A model generated the notes under the pieces. That model had not been told where the DNA came from, did not search any database, and was given only the letters and a program-made list of their open reading frames with translations. 6,523 bases of DNA from Desulfobacteraceae bacterium (GTDB lineage Bacteria; Desulfobacterota; DSM-4660; Desulfatiglandales; Desulfatiglandaceae). Both the position numbers and the translations under genes were made by a program. This document shows, in pieces, positions 1-5,856 of this stretch; positions within the stretch are counted from its first letter, which is position 1, and every line of letters begins with the position of its first letter. The DNA is taken from the NCBI GenBank assembly GCA_013203065.1, contig JABMQV010000301.1, forward strand, positions 1 through 6,523, written 5' to 3'.

Positions 1-1301
1 GGCCCGACCTTATCGGTCTGTCGGCCATGGCATGGCAGTATGATACCTGTGGGAAAATCATGGCCCTCATCAAACAGCTGCTTCCAAAGGTTAAGATTGT
101 CATCGGCGGTTATCATGCCACACTGATGTATAAAGAAATAGCCAAAGCGCCGGAGTCCCGGTTTATTGATTTTATGGTCAGGGGGGAAGGCGAAATGGCC
201 TTTCAACGACTGACCGCGGCGCTGGAAGGTAGGGATCGGGTGGAGGAGATCCCCTCTCTCTCCTACAAACAGAACGGTGGATTTATCCACAACAAGAGGG
301 GCGAGCTGCTTGATCTGGCTCGCCTGAAACTACCCATCCGCGACAAACGACGCCTGACATGGGGTTATCATTTGATGTATTCAAAGATTGAGGTCCTGGA
401 AACCTCGCGGGGCTGCACGCGTTCTTGCAGCTATTGCAGCATGCACCACATGTATGGACGTTCCTTCAGAACCTTTCCCGTTGAACGGGTGCTGTCCGAT
501 CTGGATGATATTTACTATAACCGGAAAACCCGATGGGTCTTTATCGTGGATGACAACATGGTCTTAGATCCAAAACGTATGATGGTTTTGTGTGACGCCA
601 TTATTCAAAGAAAATACAAAGATTTGGTCCTCACGGGTCAGGCGGATTGTATCTCCATGGCTCGAAATGAAGACATGGTTAAAAAGATGGCCCAGGCCGG
701 GTTCAGAACCATTTTTCTTGGAATTGAGAGTTCCTCCAAACAAAATCTTGAGGCGACCCGGAAAGGCGACATCGTAGAAGCATCCAAACAAGCGGTCGCC
801 AACTGCCACAAGTACGGCATGATGGTTATCGGCGGTTTGATTTTCGGTTTTCCGGAAGATGATGAAACGGCGATCATCAACAATTATCGTTTTTTCCTCG
901 CAAATAAGGTTGATGCCGCCTATTGCCAGATACTCACGCCGTATCCCAAGACGCAACTAAGAGAAGACTTGATCCAACAGGGCCTTGTAACCAACAGGGA
1001 CAATTATCGATGGTATAGTGGTCTCCAGGCGAATATCAAGACCAGATATCTTGATTCGGACCAGCTTCAATATCTTGTGTGGTACCATCGCCAGAAAATC
1101 TTGGGATGGTGGGACCCTTCGCCCTATGCACGAAAAAAGATGAGGGTGTGGACCGGAATCTGGATCTACGCCTTAAAACCCATAATGAAACTGGTATTCA
1201 ACCGCCGATTGAAGAGATACGGATGGGAGGGCCGCTATCAACGTGAGATGGCGCGAATTTCAAGAATGAATGTTTTCACAGATCTTGAGACGTTGCGATA
1301 A
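1..1301 (+). CDS. B12-binding domain radical SAM protein (5' end outside window)
   Basis: The reading frame is open from base 3 and encodes PDLIGLSA before the first Met (base 27). That stretch matches a core strand of a cobalamin-binding Rossmann domain, so the ATG at 27 is internal and the true start lies upstream. Numbering from that Met, the B12-domain glycine motif VIGGYHAT is at about 25-32. The radical SAM core follows, with the CX3CX2C cluster motif at Cys130, Cys134 and Cys137 (CTRSCSYC), which ligates a [4Fe-4S] cluster for S-adenosylmethionine cleavage. Further core strands are FIVDDNM (172-178), GIESSS (232-237) and IGGLIFGFPEDDE (268-280). The tail has a hydrophobic patch (about 375-391, WTGIWIYALKPI) followed by a basic stretch, which suggests membrane association. 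The family includes methyltransferases and ring-forming enzymes acting on lipids, hopanoids, tetrapyrroles and natural products; the substrate cannot be read here. No link to the downstream genes is evident, and a terminator-like hairpin follows. Confidence 0.9.
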   Translation, partial: PDLIGLSAMAWQYDTCGKIMALIKQLLPKVKIVIGGYHATLMYKEIAKAPESRFIDFMVRGEGEMAFQRLTAALEGRDRVEEIPSLSYKQNGGFIHNKRGELLDLARLKLPIRDKRRLTWGYHLMYSKIEVLETSRGCTRSCSYCSMHHMYGRSFRTFPVERVLSDLDDIYYNRKTRWVFIVDDNMVLDPKRMMVLCDAIIQRKYKDLVLTGQADCISMARNEDMVKKMAQAGFRTIFLGIESSSKQNLEATRKGDIVEASKQAVANCHKYGMMVIGGLIFGFPEDDETAIINNYRFFLANKVDAAYCQILTPYPKTQLREDLIQQGLVTNRDNYRWYSGLQANIKTRYLDSDQLQYLVWYHRQKILGWWDPSPYARKKMRVWTGIWIYALKPIMKLVFNRRLKRYGWEGRYQREMARISRMNVFTDLETLR

Positions 1302-1346
1302 ATCAACGCACATATCATTATGTTCCAACTTATCACCTGCAATCAG

Positions 1347-1378
1347 AAAAATAGGGATTTACGAACCCGGATTTTTTT
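1347..1378 (+). terminator. Rho-independent terminator-like hairpin after the radical SAM gene
   Basis: The left arm AAAAAT-A-GGG (1347-1356) pairs with the right arm CCC-GG-ATTTTT (1366-1376) across a 9-nt loop, with a small internal mismatch of A against GG. A run of seven T (1372-1378) follows. It begins 45 nt after the stop codon at 1301. The matching A-run and T-run would also allow termination in the reverse direction. The GC core is only three pairs, so it is a weak example. The rest of the 285-nt gap (1302-1586) holds no gene I can support and no convincing promoter. Confidence 0.45.
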
Positions 1379-1586
1379 GTCTGGTATTGGGCTGCTTTAC
1401 CCAGATTTATCACAGGTTTTATGAAAGAGGGTGATTCCAAGGAGAAGTTGTTGGAGACGATGTAGCAGTATTGACCATCAAGTAGCTAAAATCAGGCACC
1501 TGTGGTTAAACATGGACGGTCTTTCCGGTGTTTCGTGTAAATGGGGTGCCCTGGCAATGACCTTATCGATAACAGGGGGGAACAAC

Positions 1587-2084
1587 ATGTACAAGAAAGC
1601 CTTTTTGATCGTTACGGTGCTTTGTGTGGCGACGTTTTTCACAATGGCCAATGCCAAAGAGTACATTGTTAAAGACTATGTGTTTACATGGTACGTAACC
1701 AAGTTGGCTGATGTAACGGTCGAGATTCAGAAAACTCCCAGGGGTGTTTCCGTGATTCTGGCAAGTCCGGGGGGAAAGCTCGGACGTCTGTTCATCCCGC
1801 CTTCTCAGACCAAGGCGATTGGTGAAGTGTTGAGCAAAACCGAGGAGTACTACATTAAACAGAAAAACAGCGAAGAAATGGAGGCCAGGGACGTGGTTCC
1901 TGCGGGGGATTACAAGGTAACCTTTTCATCATCCAAGAGCGGGAGTTTCGTGGTTACGGTCACGACCGCCGCTGCCTTCAGTTCCGCCGTGTTGATGAAC
2001 AAGAATCAGGCGCTGAGAATCGGAAAATACCTGATTGATGCCCAAGAGATGGCTGCTCTGGTGGATGAGCGCATCAACCCATAA
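1587..2084 (+). CDS. Small exported protein of unknown function
   Basis: This encodes 165 residues. I do not recognise the family. The ATG at 1587 is chosen because a G-rich Shine-Dalgarno (GGGGGG, 1575-1580) sits 6 nt upstream and because it puts a textbook signal peptide at the N-terminus: Lys3-Lys4, a hydrophobic core (about 5-19) and an ANA/KE cleavage site after residue 23. The frame is open back to 1431, but those codons give a Cys/Arg-rich, non-natural sequence. The mature part (about 142 residues) has no cysteine, no further membrane helix and no lipobox, so a periplasmic or secreted soluble protein is expected. Two stretches, 43-88 and 110-155, align without gaps as beta strands followed by a helix (shared Gln74/Gln141, Ile-Gly 78-79/145-146 and a Leu three residues after the Gly), suggesting an ancient duplication. 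It ends 106 nt before the enamidase-like gene with no T-tract terminator between, so co-transcription is possible. Confidence 0.8.
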   Translation: MYKKAFLIVTVLCVATFFTMANAKEYIVKDYVFTWYVTKLADVTVEIQKTPRGVSVILASPGGKLGRLFIPPSQTKAIGEVLSKTEEYYIKQKNSEEMEARDVVPAGDYKVTFSSSKSGSFVVTVTTAAAFSSAVLMNKNQALRIGKYLIDAQEMAALVDERINP

Positions 2085-2105
2085 GTCCAGATCGCCCGTC
2101 TCACT

Positions 2106-2185
2106 CAACCCCCCGTTACTGCGAAGTATCTGACTGCGTTCGGGCATGCACAGAGAGGTGGGGGGACGGATAAGATAGAGGGTTG
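2106..2185 (+). promoter_or_regulatory. Leader with ribosome binding site and competing pairings
   Basis: GAGGG at 2178-2182, 8 nt before the GTG at 2191, is the ribosome binding site that supports this start; an in-frame TAG at 2176-2178 excludes any longer version. In the same leader CAACCC (2106-2111) is exactly complementary to GGGTTG (2180-2185), which covers the Shine-Dalgarno. The overlapping C-run (2109-2114) is complementary to a G-run (2160-2165). The two pairings exclude each other, so they could toggle access to the binding site. The ribosome binding site is well supported; the switch is inference from short complementarities. Confidence 0.45.
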
Positions 2186-2190
2186 TCTTT

Positions 2191-3387
2191 GTGGAAGAGA
2201 TTTATTCCAAAAAATCGGGGAGGTTGGCTGTTGTCAATATCGGGACATTGGTATCCGGTGATCTGAAAGAAGGCGTCCTCGATACCGATTCTCTTGTTTG
2301 CGAAAACGGCATCATAACATCCATGGGCAACGGACTGGATGTTTCGAATGCAGACGTCGTGGTTGATGCAAAAAACACCACGCTCATCCCAGGACTCATT
2401 GACTCACACTGCCATATCGTGCTGGGGGATTACACGCCAAGGCAAAAGCAAGTTGATTTCCTTGACTCCTATGTCCACGGAGGAATCACAAGTGTCGTCA
2501 CGGCTGGAGAGGGTGTGCATGCTCCGGGTCTGCCGCACGATCCGGTGGCTGTCAAGGCGCTCGCCATAGCCGCCTTCAAGTGCTTTGAAAATTTTCATCC
2601 TAACGGGATGAAGATACATGCAGGCTCAGTCATTTTGGAACCGGGGCTCACAGAGGAGGATTTTGCTGAGATGGCCGAGGTTGGTGTCCGCTATGCAAAA
2701 TTCGGGTTTGGCGGGTACCCGGACCCCCGTGACGGAGAGCCTGAAGTTCGCCGTGCGCAGAAACATGGCCTTTGTGTGATGGCCCACAGCGGAGGGGCTT
2801 CTGTTCCAGGATCAATCCCCATAAACCATGAGGTCCTGTTTCAGCTCAACGTTGATGTTTGCGGCCACATCAACGGCGGTACAACGTCTCTGGATGATGA
2901 AGGGGTGGCATCTCTTATCAGGGAAAGTGAAATGGCACTCCAGATCGTTCAGGCAGGGAATCTTCGTTCGGCTCTTTACATTCTTGAGGTAGCGCGTCTC
3001 CACAATGCCCTCCATCGAATTTGTCTTGGCAGTGATACCCCTACAGGTACCGGTGTGATGCCACTGGGAATAATGAAGACCATTTGTGAACTGGCCTCTT
3101 TGGGAGACATGCGACCTGAGGACGCAATTGCCCTGGCCACCGGAAACAACTGTCGAATTTTTGGACTCAAGACCGGAACAATTGACGTGGGTAGACCGGC
3201 AGACTTCGTCATCTGCGATGCGCCTTCCGGTTCAACGGCCCAAGATGCCTTGGGAGCCATTTCTCGAGGGGACATTCCCGGGATATCCTGTATCGTGATT
3301 GATGGCCATGTGCAGGTCCGTCGCAGCCGTAACACCCCCCTTGCATCACGCCTCGCCTCTTTTCGGGAGTTGAACCCGATACACTGA
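2191..3387 (+). CDS. Enamidase-like metal-dependent amidohydrolase
   Basis: This encodes 398 residues with a GTG start. It belongs to the amidohydrolase superfamily (TIM barrel with flanking beta-sandwich), and many segments match Eubacterium barkeri enamidase as I remember it: VSGD near 22-25, GDYTPRQ (79-85), a GLTEEDF segment, HINGG (226-230), DTPTGTG (282-288), PLGI and the end block GDIPGIS...RSRNTP. That enzyme hydrolyses the cyclic enamide 6-oxo-1,4,5,6-tetrahydronicotinate to 2-formylglutarate and ammonium in nicotinate fermentation. Expected metal ligands are His73 and His75 (DSHCH), His199 (MAHSGG), His226 and catalytic Asp282. The beta-4 bridging residue appears to be Lys170, in the context YAKFGFGG, whereas the E. 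barkeri enzyme uses Glu; Lys implies a carboxylated-lysine bridge. There is no signal peptide, so it is cytoplasmic. Length fits the family (about 385). Cyclic amide hydrolysis is a family-level call; the exact substrate is open, because other nicotinate genes are absent and acyl-CoA genes follow. Confidence 0.85.
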   Translation: MEEIYSKKSGRLAVVNIGTLVSGDLKEGVLDTDSLVCENGIITSMGNGLDVSNADVVVDAKNTTLIPGLIDSHCHIVLGDYTPRQKQVDFLDSYVHGGITSVVTAGEGVHAPGLPHDPVAVKALAIAAFKCFENFHPNGMKIHAGSVILEPGLTEEDFAEMAEVGVRYAKFGFGGYPDPRDGEPEVRRAQKHGLCVMAHSGGASVPGSIPINHEVLFQLNVDVCGHINGGTTSLDDEGVASLIRESEMALQIVQAGNLRSALYILEVARLHNALHRICLGSDTPTGTGVMPLGIMKTICELASLGDMRPEDAIALATGNNCRIFGLKTGTIDVGRPADFVICDAPSGSTAQDALGAISRGDIPGISCIVIDGHVQVRRSRNTPLASRLASFRELNPIH

Positions 3388-3601
3388 TATTGCCAGCCGT
3401 CTCACAAGGCCCCCGGCTTTGGTTAGAAACGCTACATGACCCCTCAATAGCTTGCTCAAATTATCTAAAAGGAGGCTCCTCCCGATTCTCATGTTTCATT
3501 CCCACAACACCCCGGCCCCTCACATTCTGTAAGGTGATGGGTACATACAGTGAGGCCAACTTCCTAAATTATATGTCTGTTATTGAGATGCTCCAACACG
3601 C

Positions 3602-3629
3602 TTGACAAATGACAGGTAGTTCGTCTATT
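3602..3629 (+). promoter_or_regulatory. Candidate sigma-70 type promoter for the acyl-CoA block
   Basis: A perfect -35 consensus TTGACA lies at 3602-3607. A fair -10 match TCTATT (3624-3629, four of six) follows with a 16-nt spacer. Transcription would begin about 165-175 nt before the CoA-transferase start, leaving a long leader. The position in the only large gap upstream of this gene block makes a promoter here reasonable, but the -10 is weak and the call rests on sequence match alone. Confidence 0.3.
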
Positions 3630-3727
3630 CATAAACTCGTTGTCACGCTCTTAAACGGCGGCCCCTTACCGCAGCGACTTCGCCTGTTCCACCTGTTGAG
3701 GGCTCTACCGGAGCGGGATAATCCGAG

Positions 3728-3780
3728 GGTGAGTGTCAGGTTAAAAAACGAGGGTTTTTCTCACTATTTTAATCGGTGAG
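3728..3780 (+). promoter_or_regulatory. Leader with alternative hairpins before the CoA-transferase
   Basis: GGTGAG occurs twice, at 3728-3733 and 3775-3780. Between them CTCAC (3760-3764) can pair with GTGAG of either copy. The upstream pairing encloses a second stem, AAAAAC/GTTTTT around a GAGG loop (about 3744-3759), and is followed by the T-rich TATTTT. The downstream pairing would bury the Shine-Dalgarno of the possible ATG at 3787. The arrangement resembles an attenuation or translational switch, but the outer stems are only 5 bp and no ligand-binding or leader-peptide element is recognised. Confidence 0.25.
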
Positions 3781-3804
3781 CAGGCAATGCCAAGGAATGC
3801 GACA

Positions 3805-5004
3805 ATGGAGAAATCAAAACTGCCACTGGAAGGAATCAAGGTTCTGGATCTCACAACCTCCTATGCCGGCCCATTCTGCACAATGTTCTTGGCTGACATG
3901 GGAGCGGAGGTCGTCAAGATTGAAGAGCCCAAACAGGGAGATGACAGCCGTTATTGGGGCCCGCCGTTCTATAAGGGGGCCAGTCCATGGTATCTGAGCG
4001 CCAATCGAAACAAACGCAGTATCTCTCTGAATATCCGCGACCCGGAAGGGAAAGAGATTCTGAAACAGCTTATTTCGAAGGCGGATGTATTTGTGGTCAG
4101 TCTTGCCTTGAGGGCTTTGGAGAAACTAGGCCTTTCCTATGAAAACCTGAAGAAACTGAACCCGGCCCTCGTCTATTGTTCCATCACCGGTTTCGGACAT
4201 ACAGGACCCTACAGATATCGCCTTTGCTACGACTTGATCTCGGAAGGGATAGGCGGTGTTATGGGCGTCACCGGAGATAACGACCATCCTGAAAAGGTGG
4301 GTACTGCCGCCGGGGATATCCTGGCTGCTCACCAGGCCTGCTTTGCCATTGTCTCCTGCCTCTATCGACGGACGTTTACGGGCCAAGGTGATTTTATCGA
4401 TGTCTGTCTGGTGGACAGCATTATCTCCTTTGTTACGCCCAGGGTCGTGAGCTATCTGTCTACCGGAGAGCTGCCGTGTCCTGATGCCAACCGGAGCAGC
4501 CCCATTGCCATCTACCAACCCCTCCAGACAAGAGACGGCCATCTGAACGTGGGTATCGGGAACGACCGGATATGGGAAAGGGCCTGTAAACTCCTTGGGC
4601 TTGAGGAGTTGCTGGAGGTAGCAGCTTATAAGACCAATGAAAGCAGAAAGATCAACAGATCGGAAATCGTGCCCAGGCTTGAGGAGGTCCTTCGGACAAG
4701 GGATACCCAGTACTGGTTTGATTATCTATCGGAAAATGGCGTTCCGTGCGGCCCCATTAACTATATAGATGGTGTCGTGGAGGACCCCCACATCCGATCG
4801 CGAGGGATGCTTTTCGACTTGGAAGATGAGAAGCTGGGAACGGTTCCCCAGGTCGGATCCCCATGGAAGCTGGGCGAGACTCGGGAAAAAGCTCATAAGG
4901 CTCCTCCCCGCATCGGGGAACATGATGAAGAGGTTTACGAGGAATGGCTGGATCTGAAGCCGGAGGACCTTAAGGGCCTCAGGAGTTCTGGAGTTATTAG
5001 ATGA
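3805..5004 (+). CDS. Class III (CaiB/BaiF family) CoA-transferase
   Basis: This encodes 399 residues, the normal length for formyl-CoA transferase/CaiB/BaiF enzymes, which move CoA between carboxylic acids through an aspartyl-CoA anhydride. The N-terminus PLEGIKVLDLT...AGPFCTMFLADMGAEVVKIE is the family signature. The catalytic Asp is Asp171, in GTAAGDILAAH, aligning with Asp169 of oxalate formyl-CoA transferase. Other family segments are NRNKRSISLNI (67-77), TGFGHTGPY (128-136), TGQGDFIDV (192-200) and GVPCGPIN towards the end. The usual ENFRPG motif after the DVxV strand is replaced by VSLALR, an odd divergence near the CoA site. I prefer ATG 3805 (AAGGA at 3792-3796, family-typical N-terminus); ATG 3787, with GGTGA upstream, adds six residues and cannot be excluded. 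The gene opens a block with two crotonases, so it probably activates the acid that they process. The acid and CoA donor cannot be read from sequence. Confidence 0.92.
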   Translation: MEKSKLPLEGIKVLDLTTSYAGPFCTMFLADMGAEVVKIEEPKQGDDSRYWGPPFYKGASPWYLSANRNKRSISLNIRDPEGKEILKQLISKADVFVVSLALRALEKLGLSYENLKKLNPALVYCSITGFGHTGPYRYRLCYDLISEGIGGVMGVTGDNDHPEKVGTAAGDILAAHQACFAIVSCLYRRTFTGQGDFIDVCLVDSIISFVTPRVVSYLSTGELPCPDANRSSPIAIYQPLQTRDGHLNVGIGNDRIWERACKLLGLEELLEVAAYKTNESRKINRSEIVPRLEEVLRTRDTQYWFDYLSENGVPCGPINYIDGVVEDPHIRSRGMLFDLEDEKLGTVPQVGSPWKLGETREKAHKAPPRIGEHDEEVYEEWLDLKPEDLKGLRSSGVIR

Positions 5005-5030
5005 GCATGATGTAAATTCGATATGGATTG

Positions 5031-5040
5031 AAAGGGGAGG
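5031..5040 (+). promoter_or_regulatory. Strong ribosome binding site of the BadI/MenB-like gene
   Basis: AAAGGGGAGG ends directly against a GTG at 5041, which leaves that codon no spacer. The ATG at 5044 is therefore the more likely start despite its short spacing, and homologous proteins begin at about the same point. Confidence 0.6.
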
Positions 5041-5043
5041 GTG

Positions 5044-5829
5044 ATGGAACATAAATACGAAGATATTCTTTACGACAAAAAGAATAAGGTGGCCCGGATT
5101 ATTTTCAACCGGCCTGAAGCCGCGAACATGTTTCGAGCAACAACCCTTCGTGAATTAAAAGATGCGCTGGAAGATTCGCGGATGGATGATGCCGTGCGGG
5201 TGGTTGTTATATCCGGCGCAGGGGGAAAGTTTTTCTGCATCGGTGGAGATAAGGCGGATCTTCCAAAGACACATTCCTACAAAGGGGTCATTCCCGTCAT
5301 GGATGTGTATGATCTTATCGACAAGCATCCCAAGCCGGTGATTGCCGCCGTGGATGGCTTTGCCGTAGGGGGGGGCAATGTCTTTCAAGTGGTTTGTGAT
5401 TTTACCATCGCCACGGATCGGTCGGTTTTCAGACAGGTGGGGCCTATGATGGGGAGCTTTGATGCCGGGTATGGGACCTGGTACCTGGAGGATCTGGTTG
5501 GCAAGAAAAAGGCCAAGGAGATGTGGATGCTGGGCAAAAAGTATACGGCCCAGGAGGCACTTGCCATGGGCCTTGTGAATGTGGTTGTGCCCCCGGACGA
5601 ACTGGAAGCCGAGGTGGATCGCTGGTGCCAGCAGCTCATCAGGCGGGGTCCACAGGCCCTTTATGCGATCAAGGCCTCTTTTTTAGCCAAACATGGGGGC
5701 GTTGCCGGTTTCACCCGGGTCGCCCATGACCTGCTCCTCTCCTATTATCTTGACTCAAAGGAGGCTAAGGAGCTGTTCGCGTCGTTTAACGAGAAACGCG
5801 ACCCCGATGAGGAGGATTTTTATAAATAG
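5044..5829 (+). CDS. Crotonase of the MenB/BadI type (ring-cleaving acyl-CoA hydrolase or naphthoyl-CoA synthase-like)
   Basis: This encodes 261 residues of the crotonase superfamily. Oxyanion-hole segments are CIGGD (65-69) and GGGN (109-112). The family-defining stretch is QVGPMMGSFDAGYGT (131-145), followed by KKAKEMWMLGKKY and a C-terminal EKRDPDEEDFYK. This pattern is shared by 1,4-dihydroxy-2-naphthoyl-CoA synthase (MenB) and 2-ketocyclohexanecarboxyl-CoA hydrolase (BadI), which opens a beta-keto ring to pimeloyl-CoA. Ser138, Asp140 and C-terminal Tyr260 match the catalytic set of the group; Gly133 matches the bicarbonate-type MenB enzymes and BadI rather than the Asp-type MenB. The two Glu residues of ordinary enoyl-CoA hydratases are absent (Asn112 and Met136 lie in their place), so simple hydratase activity is unlikely. 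No men genes are nearby, while a CoA-transferase (39 nt upstream) and a hydratase (27 nt downstream) flank it, which favours a BadI-like catabolic role. The exact substrate is inference. Confidence 0.85.
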   Translation: MEHKYEDILYDKKNKVARIIFNRPEAANMFRATTLRELKDALEDSRMDDAVRVVVISGAGGKFFCIGGDKADLPKTHSYKGVIPVMDVYDLIDKHPKPVIAAVDGFAVGGGNVFQVVCDFTIATDRSVFRQVGPMMGSFDAGYGTWYLEDLVGKKKAKEMWMLGKKYTAQEALAMGLVNVVVPPDELEAEVDRWCQQLIRRGPQALYAIKASFLAKHGGVAGFTRVAHDLLLSYYLDSKEAKELFASFNEKRDPDEEDFYK

Positions 5830-5856
5830 GGTTGCTTTGGTGTGAGGAGTTGGAAG

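Larger units (their letters stand above)
3388..3786 (+). other. 400-bp intergenic region without a convincing gene
   Basis: This stretch separates the enamidase-like gene from the acyl-CoA block. An open frame at 3390-3605 has atypical composition, no ribosome binding site and no recognisable motif, so I do not call it a gene. A near-perfect Shine-Dalgarno-like AAAAGGAGG (3467-3475) has no start codon at a usable distance: the next ATG (3491) is 15 nt away and gives only 13 codons. No terminator with a T-tract follows the stop at 3387. The right half holds the promoter candidate and leader structures listed separately, plus four copies of TGACA/TGTCA (3603, 3610, 3641, 3734) that could be operator half-sites. 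Confidence 0.6.

Noticed and set aside
564..956. Minus-strand open frame of 130 codons
   Set aside because: Antisense to the conserved radical SAM core; no motif or start signal.
1421..1465. Short ORF of 14 charged residues (MKEGDSKEKLLETM)
   Set aside because: Too short to judge, with no ribosome binding site at proper spacing and no context.
1471..1492. TTGACC...TAAAAT as a promoter for the exported protein
   Set aside because: The spacer is only 10 nt, far from the required 16-18.
1431..1586. N-terminal extension of the exported protein starting at GTG 1431
   Set aside because: The extension is Cys/Arg-rich and unlike a protein start; ATG 1587 has a ribosome binding site and begins a clear signal peptide.
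1587..1655. Lipoprotein signal (Cys13 in the N-terminal segment)
   Set aside because: The context TVLC does not fit a lipobox, and a standard ANA cleavage site lies further on.
3467..3532. Near-perfect Shine-Dalgarno (AAAAGGAGG) followed by a 13-codon ORF at 3491
   Set aside because: The 15-nt spacing is too long and the peptide has no recognisable feature; the only hairpin around it is GGAG/CTCC with 4 bp.
3390..3605. Open frame of 71 codons in the large intergenic gap
   Set aside because: No ribosome binding site, atypical composition, no motif, and it starts 2 nt after the previous stop; most likely chance.
4126..4542. Minus-strand open frame of 138 codons
   Set aside because: Lies wholly inside the CoA-transferase, whose family motifs are unmistakable; a shadow frame.
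5044..5829. Assignment as menB for menaquinone synthesis
   Set aside because: Family motifs permit it, but no men genes are adjacent and the neighbours are acyl-CoA catabolism genes, so the symbol is not given.
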